Below are positions 9,315 to 17,879 of a stretch of 42,976 nucleotides of DNA, piece by piece; positions within the stretch are counted from its first letter, which is position 1, and each line of letters starts with the position of its first letter. The DNA is taken from positions 1 to 42,976 of the forward strand of contig JADHVP010000014.1 of NCBI GenBank assembly GCA_016783945.1, given 5' to 3'. The translations under genes were made by a program, and so were the position numbers. The notes under the pieces are model-generated. The model searched no databases. It was not told the DNA's origin and worked only from the letters and a program-made list of their open reading frames with translations. The DNA comes from Ignavibacteria bacterium. Lineage in GTDB: Bacteria > Bacteroidota > Ignavibacteria > Tepidaquicellales > Tepidaquicellaceae.

Positions 9315-9557
9315 ATGAAACAGCTAAAGACCTATTCAATTGTTACAATTGTGTTTGGAATAATTTCAGTAGTAGGAATTATATTCAGTCATCTTGCATT
9401 AACCGACATCTGGCACGGTGAACCGAATCCCGATACGGAATGGAGAGTAGTTCAAGTAGCTTTCTTCTTCATAATACTATTTCATGTTTCTGCTTTTATT
9501 ACTATCTATAAACTGCTTAATTTTTTGAAGAAGGAAAATAAGATAGATAAAGTATAG
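9315..9557 (+). CDS. small two-helix membrane protein (80 aa)
   Basis: An 80-residue hydrophobic protein with two predicted membrane helices (about 8-29 and 48-70), a short polar loop containing WHGEPNPDTEWR, and a lysine-rich C-terminus (KKENKIDKV) likely to be cytoplasmic. Function unknown. It starts 37 bases after the SDR gene and is followed after about 60 bases by the PEBP lipoprotein gene, so the three may form one transcript. Confidence 0.7.
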   Translation: MKQLKTYSIVTIVFGIISVVGIIFSHLALTDIWHGEPNPDTEWRVVQVAFFFIILFHVSAFITIYKLLNFLKKENKIDKV

Positions 9558-9615
9558 GTTTTAGTAAGATTTTTTTTAATCTTTAAATTAAGAATTAATG
9601 CAAGGAGTACTAAGA

Positions 9616-10197
9616 ATGTTTAAAAAATCATTTTTATTCTTTATAGCAATCGTTGTGATGTGTTCGTGTCAAGGCAAGGAAAAGGAAAAGGTTCAAACAA
9701 ATTCAACTCAAGAAACAAAAGAAAAGGAAATGAAAATGGAATTCAAACTAACAAGTTCTGCTTTCGAAGAAGGTGGAATGATACCTAAAAAGTATACTTG
9801 CGATGCTGAGGATGTTTCACCTCCTCTAGCGTGGGGAACCGTTCCCGAAGGGACAAAAAGCCTGATTCTAATCTGTGATGACCCCGATGCTCCGGTTGGA
9901 ACATGGATTCACTGGGTGCTTTATGATATTCCATCTGATGTGAAAGAACTCTCCGAGAGTGTACCGGATGACGATACGCTTGAAAACGGTGCCAAGCAGG
10001 GAACGAATGATTTCGGAAATCTTGGTTATGGCGGTCCGTGTCCACCGAGCGGTACACATAGATACTTCTTTAAACTCTATGCACTTGATTCAATACTCGA
10101 ACTTGAACCCGGGAAAACCAAAGCTGAGGTCCTGGATTCCATGGAAGGACATTTACTTGCAGAAACACAATTGATTGGTAAATATTCCAGGCAGTAG
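9616..10197 (+). CDS. YbhB/YbcL-family (PEBP / Raf-kinase-inhibitor-like) lipoprotein
   Basis: I place the start at 9616 rather than the in-frame ATG at 9598, because AAGGAG (9602-9607) sits 8 bases before 9616. This gives 193 residues beginning with a lipoprotein-type signal (MFKKSFLFFIAIVVMCSCQG). A lysine/glutamate-rich linker leads to a complete PEBP domain: DAEDVSPPLAW, CDDPDAPVGTWIHWVLYD, the GYGGPCPPSGTHRYFFKLYA-type ligand-pocket segment, and a closing EGHLLAETQLIGKYSR helix. Bacterial PEBPs bind small anions or phospholipid-like ligands, but their function is poorly defined. The lipid anchor suggests a periplasmic location. Confidence 0.88.
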   Translation: MFKKSFLFFIAIVVMCSCQGKEKEKVQTNSTQETKEKEMKMEFKLTSSAFEEGGMIPKKYTCDAEDVSPPLAWGTVPEGTKSLILICDDPDAPVGTWIHWVLYDIPSDVKELSESVPDDDTLENGAKQGTNDFGNLGYGGPCPPSGTHRYFFKLYALDSILELEPGKTKAEVLDSMEGHLLAETQLIGKYSRQ

Positions 10198-10389
10198 AAT
10201 AGTGTTTGTATACCGTTGCAGATTCTCAAGCTTAAGAATGAAGAAGCATTTATAACTTGATTAATGAAAAGAATTAAATAAACTTTGATTGAGTAAGTAT
10301 TGATTATATATTATGATACTCTTTCTTAAATCTTAGAATGCTTTAAATAAAAAATATTTCTTAAATAAAAACATAAAATAGGAGGAGAA

Positions 10390-12057
10390 ATGAAAAGCTC
10401 TACTTCTATTCTAAAGATCAAGAAAGGTTTTATTTTCTTGTCTTTAGTAATTTCTTCAGTTTTATTTGTAACAAGCTTCAACGTATCCCAGGCTCAGGAC
10501 TTTGCTGCTTTGGGAAGCGGTTTAAACGGTTCGGTTTATGCAGTAACAGAATTCAACGGTGATTTAATTGTAGGAGGATATTTCACTTTGGCTGGCGGAA
10601 CTTCTGCAAACAGGATTGCAAAGTGGGATGGGAGTAACTGGTCAGAGTTGGGCAGTGGTTTAAATGGTTCCGTATATGCGTTAAAGGTTTACAACGCTGA
10701 CCTTTACGCCGGTGGATATTTTTCAACAGCAGGAGGTGCACCTGCAAATAATATAGCGAAGTGGAACGGTACATCATGGATTCCCCTGGGTTTGGGAGTC
10801 AACGCTACCGTTTATGCATTAGAGGTGTTTACGAATGCCCTGATCTTAGGTGGGAGTTTTACATCAGCTGGCGGAATGAGCGTTAATAGAATTGCGAGAT
10901 GGAACGGTAACTGGGAAGTTATAGGCGCGGGTCCCAATTCAAGTATCTATGCTATGAAAGTCTACAACAATCAACTCTTTATCGGGGGTACATTTACAAC
11001 TGTCGGGGGAGTTACGGTAAATCGAATCACCTGTTGGAATGGAAACAACTGGTTTTCAGTAGGTTCGGGAATAGGAAACGGGTATGTTTATTCGCTTGCG
11101 GAATATAATAGTGCTTTAATTGTTGGTGGGTATTTCGCATCGGCTGGTGGAAGTTCTTGTAGTAATATAGCAGCCTGGGACGGTTCTTCCTGGTCTTCGT
11201 TAGGTTCAGGTACTTCGGGAGGTAGTGGCTCTGTTAGAGCATTGACTACTTATCTTGATAATTTGTATGCCGGAGGATATTTCTCGATAGCCGGTGGTGT
11301 TTCAGCGAATAGGATTGCTCAATGGAATGGTTCAGCCTGGTCATCGCTTGGCAATGGTATGAATGGGTACGTTTATACTCTTGGTGTTCACGATGCAACT
11401 CTTATCGTCGGCGGCTATTTTACTTTAGCTGGAACTACACCTGCTAACAGAATTGCAAAGTGGGGAAGTATTCCTGTTGCTCCTGTTTTAATATCACCTC
11501 CTAACGTATCGACTCAGGTTTCTCTAACACCAACTCTTGATTGGGACGGAATTCAGAATGCTTTTGATTACGGCGTGCAGGTTTCGGACGAACCTAATTT
11601 TAATACAACAGTTGTAGATGTTACTGGATTGAGTGCAACAGAATATCAGGTTCCTGAGGGTATACTCAACCTTAATACAGTTTATTTCTGGAGAACTAAT
11701 GCAAGGAACGGAATGGGAACGAGTCCTTATTCTTCGATCTGGTATTTTACAACGACTACTGTTAATGTTGGTTTAACGAGTAATGAGGTTCCGGGTGAAT
11801 ACAAACTTTATGCAAACTACCCCAATCCATTCAATCCTGCAACAAAGATAAAATTTGATATTCCTGAAAAAAGTTTTGTTAAGCTCACAGTGTACGATGC
11901 TCTTGGTAGGGAAATAAATACGCTGGTGAACAATGAGCTGACTCCGGGTTCTTATGCAGCTGAGTGGAACGGTGCCGGTTACTCAAGCGGTATTTATTTT
12001 TACAGAGTAGTAGCAGATGATTTTATTGAAACGAAGAAAATGTCGCTTATAAAGTAA
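10390..12057 (+). CDS. T9SS-sorted seven-bladed beta-propeller protein (copy 3)
   Basis: A 555-residue third paralogue. It has a signal peptide of about 36 residues (ending SQAQ), seven blades (about 37-360), an Fn3-like domain (APVLISPPN ... VYFWRTNA ... WYFTT) and a C-terminal type IX sorting domain (ANYPNPFNPATKIKFDIP ... KKMSLIK). Blade 3 again ends one residue short (WNGNWE). Blade 6 carries a small insertion (GTSGGSGSV) that the other copies lack. A strong SD (AGGAGG) precedes the ATG, but there is no hairpin next to it. GC content is visibly higher than in copies 1 and 2, mainly at third positions. Terminator at 12089. Confidence 0.88.
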   Translation: MKSSTSILKIKKGFIFLSLVISSVLFVTSFNVSQAQDFAALGSGLNGSVYAVTEFNGDLIVGGYFTLAGGTSANRIAKWDGSNWSELGSGLNGSVYALKVYNADLYAGGYFSTAGGAPANNIAKWNGTSWIPLGLGVNATVYALEVFTNALILGGSFTSAGGMSVNRIARWNGNWEVIGAGPNSSIYAMKVYNNQLFIGGTFTTVGGVTVNRITCWNGNNWFSVGSGIGNGYVYSLAEYNSALIVGGYFASAGGSSCSNIAAWDGSSWSSLGSGTSGGSGSVRALTTYLDNLYAGGYFSIAGGVSANRIAQWNGSAWSSLGNGMNGYVYTLGVHDATLIVGGYFTLAGTTPANRIAKWGSIPVAPVLISPPNVSTQVSLTPTLDWDGIQNAFDYGVQVSDEPNFNTTVVDVTGLSATEYQVPEGILNLNTVYFWRTNARNGMGTSPYSSIWYFTTTTVNVGLTSNEVPGEYKLYANYPNPFNPATKIKFDIPEKSFVKLTVYDALGREINTLVNNELTPGSYAAEWNGAGYSSGIYFYRVVADDFIETKKMSLIK

Positions 12058-12084
12058 CTGGTTACTTTATATTTTTTACAATTA

Positions 12085-13659
12085 TTACAGAGGTAATTTC
12101 GCTTGATGCGGGGTTACCTCTTTTTCAATCTGCAAAACAGGTTTCAATTTCTCTTTTACCAAATCGGAAAAATGACGGTTGGTGATCTTACTTTCTAACC
12201 ATGATATAAGGTCGATATAACCGAGTGCTCCTCTTTCAAACGGATCTGAGGAAATTTCTTCAAGCTTGTGTCTAAGTTTGTAGAATGAGTAATTTAATTC
12301 ATCATCGGAACCTAATCGAAACGATGATCGAATAAAGTAATATATAAGTTTTTCGGTTTTAAAAACTCTTTGTCTTTTCGAAAGAAAGCGATAAGTCGAT
12401 TTGAGTATGTATTTAAGCAGTTTGTAGTTCCCCAATTCATAGTGAATTAAAAGATTCAGCAATCTAGCATAGTAGAAAACTTCTAACTCGTCTTTAATTT
12501 TTTCATTGTTTAATATTTTGTTAAGGTAAAAGAGTGATACGCTGAAATTATTTTTTAAAAAATAGAGATAAGCAACATTATAATAGAATGAACACTTCCT
12601 CATTTCATTTGCCTCCCCTTTAAAATTATCCAGGAATGGCAGGATTTGATTAATGAATTTAAGTCCAGTCTCATACTCTCCGGATTTTATATAATATTCC
12701 AGTTCAAGATTTACTGTTACTATGAAGATGTTGCTATTCTTTAAGCCCGGAGATAATAATTTTAATACTTTAAAATAACTCTTGAAAGATTCAAAGTTAG
12801 ATGTCAATAGACACACCTCAAGATAGTTAGTAATTATTTTTATATAGGTATCATACCTTGACTTCATTTTTATTGATGAAGACTCGAATAGCTCAATCAT
12901 CTTTTTACTGTATTGAAGACAACTATCATAATCTCTTGCGAGATAATTGTAAAAATAATGAGCATTATAAAAGGAGAGTTTTGTTTCAAATGAATAAGCA
13001 TTATTTATATTTTTATAAAGGGGTTGTTCAATTATTTCTTTTAGGTCTTGTAGATCATTTATATTTTTAACAAATCCTTTTTTCTTGATCAAGTCGAACA
13101 GTCTGGTTGAGTTGTATTGATACTCATTCCAGATTTTAATCTTATCAGTCGTTTTGTTTACCTCATCATAATGTTTCTTAATATCTTCTTTTTTTATATC
13201 AGAAAGTCTGGATGTAGTCATTAATTTTCTTTCAAAGCTTAGTATTTTTAAAAGTGAACCATACATTTCATAATCATAGCACATTTTCTTTCCTTTGTCC
13301 AAAACCTTTCTACATTGTTTGTATAATCCTCTGTTAAACAGCAGTATCATATTATTATGCGCATTGTTTATTCTTAACTCTATCATCTTCTCTGAGTGGA
13401 AATTTTGAAGACTTCTTAATATTATTTTATAGAGATAGTTTTTCGTTTTCCAAAAATGATTAATTAATTTCTCTCCTCTAAACTCTTCTTTAAGTAAGGT
13501 ATCATCATACTCTTCCATATTAATTATGCTATCAAATAATTTAACGTAAGATTTATCTCCAGCTTTTATGTTAGTTGAAGCATATTTTTTAAAGTAAATT
13601 TTTTCATCTTTTGTAAGACTATTCACTAATTGATAAAGATCGTCAGAAGGAGTTTTCAA
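12085..13659 (-). CDS. helical Bacteroidota hypothetical protein (TPR-like)
   Basis: A 524-residue, lysine/tyrosine-rich and almost wholly alpha-helical protein with no signal peptide or membrane segment. It opens with MKTPSDDLYQLVNSLTKDEK, a start I associate with a family of Bacteroidota hypotheticals. The body has repeated helix pairs of about 35-40 residues (for example NLELEYYIKSGEYETGLKF and YYNVAYLYFLKNNFSVSL), consistent with degenerate tetratricopeptide repeats. A cytoplasmic scaffold is likely and the partner unknown. It is the only minus-strand gene between 346 and 38836 and is convergent with T9SS copy 3. The upstream 13660-13866 gap is divergent and may hold promoters for both directions. 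Confidence 0.78.
   Translation of the reverse strand: MKTPSDDLYQLVNSLTKDEKIYFKKYASTNIKAGDKSYVKLFDSIINMEEYDDTLLKEEFRGEKLINHFWKTKNYLYKIILRSLQNFHSEKMIELRINNAHNNMILLFNRGLYKQCRKVLDKGKKMCYDYEMYGSLLKILSFERKLMTTSRLSDIKKEDIKKHYDEVNKTTDKIKIWNEYQYNSTRLFDLIKKKGFVKNINDLQDLKEIIEQPLYKNINNAYSFETKLSFYNAHYFYNYLARDYDSCLQYSKKMIELFESSSIKMKSRYDTYIKIITNYLEVCLLTSNFESFKSYFKVLKLLSPGLKNSNIFIVTVNLELEYYIKSGEYETGLKFINQILPFLDNFKGEANEMRKCSFYYNVAYLYFLKNNFSVSLFYLNKILNNEKIKDELEVFYYARLLNLLIHYELGNYKLLKYILKSTYRFLSKRQRVFKTEKLIYYFIRSSFRLGSDDELNYSFYKLRHKLEEISSDPFERGALGYIDLISWLESKITNRHFSDLVKEKLKPVLQIEKEVTPHQAKLPL
12089..12125 (+). terminator. terminator of T9SS copy 3, inside the end of the convergent gene
   Basis: AGAGGTAA (12089-12096) pairs with TTACCTCT (12114-12121), with an inner CGC/GCG pairing, and is followed by TTTT. 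It overlaps the last codons of the minus-strand gene that ends at 12085, so the stop-proximal residues of that protein double as a terminator for the plus strand. Confidence 0.75.
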
Positions 13660-13866
13660 AATTCAAGTTTTAGATTTATAAGGAAGACTCTTAATGTTCC
13701 GTTATGATTCACAATAATATGGAAAAAGAATGATATTTTCAATTATTAACACCAGAAATATTAAATAATTCGAATTGCAAATATTCCGTTTTAAGAAATT
13801 TTGATTTTTGAACAATGATTAATAATATGTATCTTAATAAATAATAAACCATAATCGGAGGTAAAA

Positions 13867-14100
13867 ATGCTCAAATCTAAAATCTTTAAGTTCATCGCTA
13901 CTTTTTTAGTAGTATTTACACTTACTTTCACGAATGCTTTAGCAGATGGTGATGAATACACACCAAGTGATTATGTGCAGTCCTTTCTCGATATAGGATG
14001 TGCAATAACGGCGGTATTAACAGGAAACTTTTGGATGATAACTATATATGACCCGGACACAGCTGCTATCATTGAGATTATTGATGAAGAGTTATTGTGA
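13867..14100 (+). CDS. small secreted protein (77 aa)
   Basis: A 77-residue protein with a clear signal peptide (MLKSKIFKFIATFLVVFTLT, cleavage probably after NALA) and a mature part of about 50 residues that is acidic (DGDEYTPSDY, IIEIIDEELL). It has a hydrophobic segment, CAITAVLTGNFWMITIY, that could be a single membrane helix. The SD GGAGG lies 5 bases before the ATG. A strong terminator follows directly, so it is probably its own transcript at high level. Function unknown; it heads the run of envelope genes that follows. Confidence 0.7.
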   Translation: MLKSKIFKFIATFLVVFTLTFTNALADGDEYTPSDYVQSFLDIGCAITAVLTGNFWMITIYDPDTAAIIEIIDEELL

Positions 14101-14108
14101 TTGTTTAG

Positions 14109-14142
14109 CCCCCTGTTATTAAATAGCAGGGGGTAATTTTTT
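14109..14142 (+). terminator. intrinsic terminator
   Basis: CCCCCTG (14109-14115) pairs with CAGGGGG (14127-14133), extended inward by a T-G wobble and A-T pairs, followed by TAATTTTTT. It lies 8 bases after the stop of the small secreted protein gene. Confidence 0.88.
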
Positions 14143-14153
14143 ATTTAAAAGTC

Positions 14154-15059
14154 TTGCTCAGGAAGAAAGAAGTCATAATATACATACACGGGATAACTCC
14201 AAAGAAGGAACCTCGAGACCATTCGATAGAATACAACTCTTTCGAAAATCTATTACAAGAAGCTTTTGAAAAAAAAGGGAAGGGCTATCCTTCTAAAAGA
14301 ATTGATATCGAATGGGGTCTTAACTTACCGAATGTTGTAACTAACGATAGGATTTTAGCGGGTGTCGAAGGTTGGCTTTGTGATCAATCAGAGGGAATTG
14401 CAAAAAAGGAATGTGATTTTACATTGAATCCTCTCAGGTATCTTCACTACAGAATAAGAGAAAACTTCTTGCTGGGTTTTGCTGACATGTTTTACTATGT
14501 GTCGGAAGACGGTAAGGCTGAATTAAGGCAGAACGTCTTAAATACACTCCTCAAGAATTTACCAGGTTTGAAAGATGATGAAGTTTATTCATTTACAATT
14601 GTAGCTCATAGTGCGGGAACGGTAATAATGCATGATGTACTTTTTATTCTCTTCGGTGGAAGCAGCAAAAATTTCTTGCAGGATGATTCTTTATCTAAAC
14701 TCGAAAGGCTGCAAGGTTATGCTCAGAGTGGTCAGTTGTTCATAAAATGTTTCGTAACGCTTGGTTCACCAATTACACCAATGATAATTCGAAGCTGGAC
14801 TTTAATGGAAAGAATTGACAAAGGTGAACTGCTCGAACCTTACAAGATAGGAATAAGAAATGATGCTCTGGGAAGAAGTATGTGGTTAAACTTCTGGGAT
14901 AAGGACGATGTGATCTCATATCCTGTAAAATTTCTTTACGATGACCCGGACAATCTTATTAAAGACAAATACATCAGTATATGTGATTGCTTTCCAAAAG
15001 CACATAATGTTTACTGGACATCGAAAAAGATTGCTGAGATTGTTGCGGAGAAGTATTAG
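14154..15059 (+). CDS. alpha/beta hydrolase (esterase/lipase-like)
   Basis: A 301-residue cytoplasmic-looking protein. An early strand VIIYIHGITPKKE (residues 7-19) is the oxyanion-hole HG region. VAHSAG (nucleophile S153) is the elbow, with A replacing the first G of GxSxG. A C-terminal PKAHNVYW supplies a candidate catalytic histidine. The frame is open back to a TAG at 14124 and has no ATG near the beginning, so the start is taken as TTG at 14154, with no SD. That would place it within 12 bases of the preceding terminator. Substrate unknown; a lipid, ester or other hydrolase role fits a neighbourhood of envelope genes. Confidence 0.75.
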   Translation: MLRKKEVIIYIHGITPKKEPRDHSIEYNSFENLLQEAFEKKGKGYPSKRIDIEWGLNLPNVVTNDRILAGVEGWLCDQSEGIAKKECDFTLNPLRYLHYRIRENFLLGFADMFYYVSEDGKAELRQNVLNTLLKNLPGLKDDEVYSFTIVAHSAGTVIMHDVLFILFGGSSKNFLQDDSLSKLERLQGYAQSGQLFIKCFVTLGSPITPMIIRSWTLMERIDKGELLEPYKIGIRNDALGRSMWLNFWDKDDVISYPVKFLYDDPDNLIKDKYISICDCFPKAHNVYWTSKKIAEIVAEKY

Positions 15060-15060
15060 G

Positions 15061-15127
15061 GAGTGGTTGATTAGTTTATTGGAGAATGGTTGATTAGTTT
15101 ATTGGAGAATGGTTGATTAGTCGATTG
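15061..15127 (+). repeat. three tandem copies of a 23-bp repeat
   Basis: A unit ending TGGTTGATTAGTTTATTG occurs three times: 15061-15081 (21 bp, two bases short), 15082-15104 and 15105-15127 (TTTA changed to TCGA). It begins within two bases of the hydrolase stop codon and occupies the intergenic space. It is probably a slippage product. Confidence 0.85.
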
Positions 15128-15161
15128 GGGAATTTGTAAGCTAAATATGTATACCCTTAGA

Positions 15162-15183
15162 TACCCGGAGGGAAAGTCGGGTA
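15162..15183 (+). promoter_or_regulatory. 5'UTR hairpin upstream of the small beta-rich gene
   Basis: TACCCG (15162-15167) pairs with CGGGTA (15178-15183) and is followed by A-runs rather than T-runs, so it is not a plus-strand terminator. It lies 18 bases upstream of the SD at 15201-15207. Confidence 0.35.
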
Positions 15184-15212
15184 AAAAAATAAAAAAAACT
15201 AAAGGAGTTAAA

Positions 15213-15557
15213 ATGCATACAGAATATAAAGTAAAAGAAGATACCTCTACAGTGAGACTTAGCATATCTATTGGTTATGGACAAGCTGCTCAGACAAGGT
15301 TAATGTTTGGTACAGATCAATTCGGGGAAATTCTTAATAACAGTTTCAATGATGTTGAAATTGGAAGTAACATAGATTTAAAAGGGAAATCTCTTTCCAT
15401 TTTCATAGTTGCTCATGATATTAATCCTTCAACAAATAAAATGGTTGTTAGTGGAAAGATTGAGGGCGGGGTGAGCCTTTTAATAATACCTCCAGATATT
15501 CAAGTCGTATCTAATGGAGGAGTTGCATATTTTATAATTAATATAGATTTTTACTAA
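15213..15557 (+). CDS. small beta-rich hypothetical protein (114 aa)
   Basis: The start is placed at 15213 because AAAGGAG (15201-15207) lies 5 bases before that ATG; an upstream in-frame ATG at 15147 has no SD and would add 22 unlikely residues. The 114-residue product has no signal peptide. It has alternating polar and hydrophobic strands (STVRLSISIGYGQAAQTRL, KSLSIFIVAHDI, VSLLIIPPD, GVAYFIINIDFY), suggesting a compact beta-sandwich. It ends 5 bases before the outer-membrane protein gene, so the two are almost certainly co-transcribed. Function unknown. Confidence 0.72.
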   Translation: MHTEYKVKEDTSTVRLSISIGYGQAAQTRLMFGTDQFGEILNNSFNDVEIGSNIDLKGKSLSIFIVAHDINPSTNKMVVSGKIEGGVSLLIIPPDIQVVSNGGVAYFIINIDFY

Positions 15558-15562
15558 ATCTT

Positions 15563-16771
15563 ATGAAGAAAATACTAATTCTCTTATTTGTTCTTGTACT
15601 GTTAAAAATTCAAACTTTAGTCGCACAAGATTCTACATCATTATCTCTTGATTTACTCAGGGCTCCTTCGTCTCCAGCATTTCAGATTCTCGAAGTGAGT
15701 GATGTAAAAATAGAAAGACCGACTACCTCTACTGATTTATTGCTGTCTATAAAGCAATCAACGAAAAATTTTTCCATTGTTCCGGAAAATTATTCTCTTG
15801 ATGTAACACCCTTTTGGTTGTTTGGAGGTGAAGAAACTACCTATAAAGATTTTTCATCAGATAAAAACATTTTAAAAAATATTATTCAAACATTAGGAAT
15901 TTCATTTGCTACTGTTACTGAAAAAGATACTTCAAAAAATGAGGATTTTAGAAAATTAGCTATTGGTTTTAAATTTTCACTCTTTAGAGGTAAGATATCA
16001 AATGAATTTGCGACAAATCAGAAAGAATTGAATAAAAAATTATTGATGAAATGGTCTGATAAGATGTCAAGTTATAAGAAAAATGACATTGAATACCAAA
16101 TGCTGTCAGCAGAAAAGAAAAGGTTCTTATATTCCGATGATACAGTAAAAGTAAAATTATATAACCATCTGCTTGATTTGCGTTTAAAGGAGCTTCAAAA
16201 GAAATATGAAGATGAAAAAGATAAAGAAACAAAAGATATTGAAACAAAACTCGAAGGAATTCAGCTAAATCGTATCGGTTGGAAGCTAGATTTTGCTTGT
16301 GGTTTAGGATTGGATTTTCCTACTAATGATATCAATCTAAGCTACGTAAATAAATATGGATTTTGGTTAACGGGTGGTTATGAATCTGATAAAAATATTG
16401 TCTGTTTGGCTGTTGCTAGATTGTTATTCTCTCCTGGACAGACTACTAATAATACAGATTCAATGACGACTTTAGGAAGTTTTGATTATGGATCAAGACT
16501 GATTATTGAGGGCTTTAAGAATTTCACTTTTTCTGGTGAAATTTTAGGACGGACATTTTTTAAGAATAACAATACTTCCAGTACTGAAACAAAATTTGCA
16601 TACTCGCTTGGTTTGAGTTATGAAATTTTCAAAAACAAATTAGTAACGTTTAACATCGGGAAAGATTTTGATAAGAACATTGAAACAGGAGGTAATTTAG
16701 TTGCTGCTCTTAATTTAATTTTAGGCTTTGGAACTGAAAGAAATGTTATTTCAAAAGATGAAATAAAATAA
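15563..16771 (+). CDS. predicted outer-membrane protein, function unknown (402 aa)
   Basis: A signal peptide (about 1-21, ending TLVAQ) is followed by a short APSSPAFQILEVSD segment and about 370 residues. The C-terminal half is rich in alternating aromatic strands (KYGFWLTGGYESD, KFAYSLGLSYEIF, LVAALNLILGFG), as in outer-membrane beta-barrels. A lysine/glutamate-rich helical insert at about residues 155-225 separates the two parts and could be periplasmic or extracellular. It is tightly coupled to the 114-aa gene upstream (5-base gap) and 70 bases ahead of a membrane protein gene. I do not recognise a named family. Confidence 0.65.
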   Translation: MKKILILLFVLVLLKIQTLVAQDSTSLSLDLLRAPSSPAFQILEVSDVKIERPTTSTDLLLSIKQSTKNFSIVPENYSLDVTPFWLFGGEETTYKDFSSDKNILKNIIQTLGISFATVTEKDTSKNEDFRKLAIGFKFSLFRGKISNEFATNQKELNKKLLMKWSDKMSSYKKNDIEYQMLSAEKKRFLYSDDTVKVKLYNHLLDLRLKELQKKYEDEKDKETKDIETKLEGIQLNRIGWKLDFACGLGLDFPTNDINLSYVNKYGFWLTGGYESDKNIVCLAVARLLFSPGQTTNNTDSMTTLGSFDYGSRLIIEGFKNFTFSGEILGRTFFKNNNTSSTETKFAYSLGLSYEIFKNKLVTFNIGKDFDKNIETGGNLVAALNLILGFGTERNVISKDEIK

Positions 16772-16841
16772 AAATAGGAGATTGACTCTATTCGATAGTT
16801 ATAAACTTAATATAAAAAAATTCACAAAGAGGTAATATATT

Positions 16842-17771
16842 ATGGAGAAAAAACAAATTCCTTTGGACACCTGTGAGCCATTTGCTTACAGCTTATTAAG
16901 GGATTCTTTATGTATGGCGGAATATGTAGTGGAGTCGGGATTAAAACTTCCTACTGATGCCGGCAGAGAACTTTCAAATATTTCCACTGATTTAATGAAT
17001 GCTAAGAACGAAAATCAGGATAAAAAAATCATCAGCGAAATAATAGAGAAGAATAGCGAAAAACTAACTCATATTTATCAAGCTTTCGCAGATATTGTAG
17101 CTCCTGCGACTCCTCTCACTATCAGATTTACAACCCCAACTGATAGAATGTTTATTTGGTTAGGTTCTAAATGTGTTCCTATTATAAGAAACATGTTGAT
17201 TATGAGTCTGATTTTCCTTTTGGGTTTCATTATCACCAGCATAGGTCTTATCAAGAATGTAACATGGGAAACCAACCTGAATTTATTTTTCTCTGCAGGA
17301 CTGGGGGCTTATTTTTATTCGCTTTATACGGCGAACTGGTATATAGTGAACCGGACTTTCAATCCCAAGTATACTACGTTTTATAATAACAGGATTATCA
17401 TAGGTATAATTTCTGGTTTTATCCTGGCAAGCATAATTAAAGTGAGTGCATTACCCAATGATGGGAACACAGTAATAAAATTCACCCCTAGTATTATTGC
17501 GTTGCTGGGAGGATTTTCTGCAGATGCTGTTGTTAAAATTCTAAATAGAATTGTAGCTGTTCTAGTTGCACTTGTAAGGGGTGACACAAAAGATATAATC
17601 GAAAGTAAAATGCAGGAGATGAAATCGAAAAGTGAAGCAAAGATATATAAAGATAAAATAAACCTTGCAAAAGAGCTTGTGGAAAATATGACAGATTTAA
17701 AGAAAAAGGATAAAGTTACTTATGAGAAGATGAAGGAACAAATAGACAAATTTCTAGGAGCAGCTGTATAG
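16842..17771 (+). CDS. four-helix inner-membrane protein, function unknown (309 aa)
   Basis: The product has a soluble helical N-terminus (about 1-105), four hydrophobic segments (about 110-135, 145-168, 180-203 and 212-240), and a charged C-terminal helical region (about 245-309, rich in K/E/D) likely to form a coiled coil. The ATG follows an AGAGG sequence. It sits between the outer-membrane protein and two peptidoglycan hydrolases. By position it could be a scaffold or channel for the cluster; nothing in the sequence proves that. Confidence 0.7.
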   Translation: MEKKQIPLDTCEPFAYSLLRDSLCMAEYVVESGLKLPTDAGRELSNISTDLMNAKNENQDKKIISEIIEKNSEKLTHIYQAFADIVAPATPLTIRFTTPTDRMFIWLGSKCVPIIRNMLIMSLIFLLGFIITSIGLIKNVTWETNLNLFFSAGLGAYFYSLYTANWYIVNRTFNPKYTTFYNNRIIIGIISGFILASIIKVSALPNDGNTVIKFTPSIIALLGGFSADAVVKILNRIVAVLVALVRGDTKDIIESKMQEMKSKSEAKIYKDKINLAKELVENMTDLKKKDKVTYEKMKEQIDKFLGAAV

Positions 17772-17807
17772 ATAACAAAAACTTATAAAGCTATTGATGT
17801 GTTCGTA

Positions 17808-17846
17808 AGTCCCGCCTGTTCCGATCTATCGGGGATTCTCGGGACT
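17808..17846. repeat. dispersed nested palindrome
   Basis: Outer arms AGTCCCG (17808-17814) and CGGGACT (17840-17846) enclose inner arms CCGAT/ATCGG. A related palindrome with the core GTTCCGA...TCGG.GATT.TCGGG lies at 38444-38471. It sits in the leader of the M15 peptidase gene. Confidence 0.6.
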
Positions 17847-17879
17847 CCTGACGAAATAAAAATTAAGGAGGAAACAAAA

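Noticed and set aside
15162-15183. Terminator before the 114-aa gene
   Set aside because: The hairpin is followed by an A-run, not a T-run, on the plus strand, and the opposite strand has no gene ending there.
17799-17879. Extended N-terminus of the M15 hydrolase from ATG 17799
   Set aside because: The added 27 residues translate a dispersed palindrome, and the strong Shine-Dalgarno points to ATG 17880.
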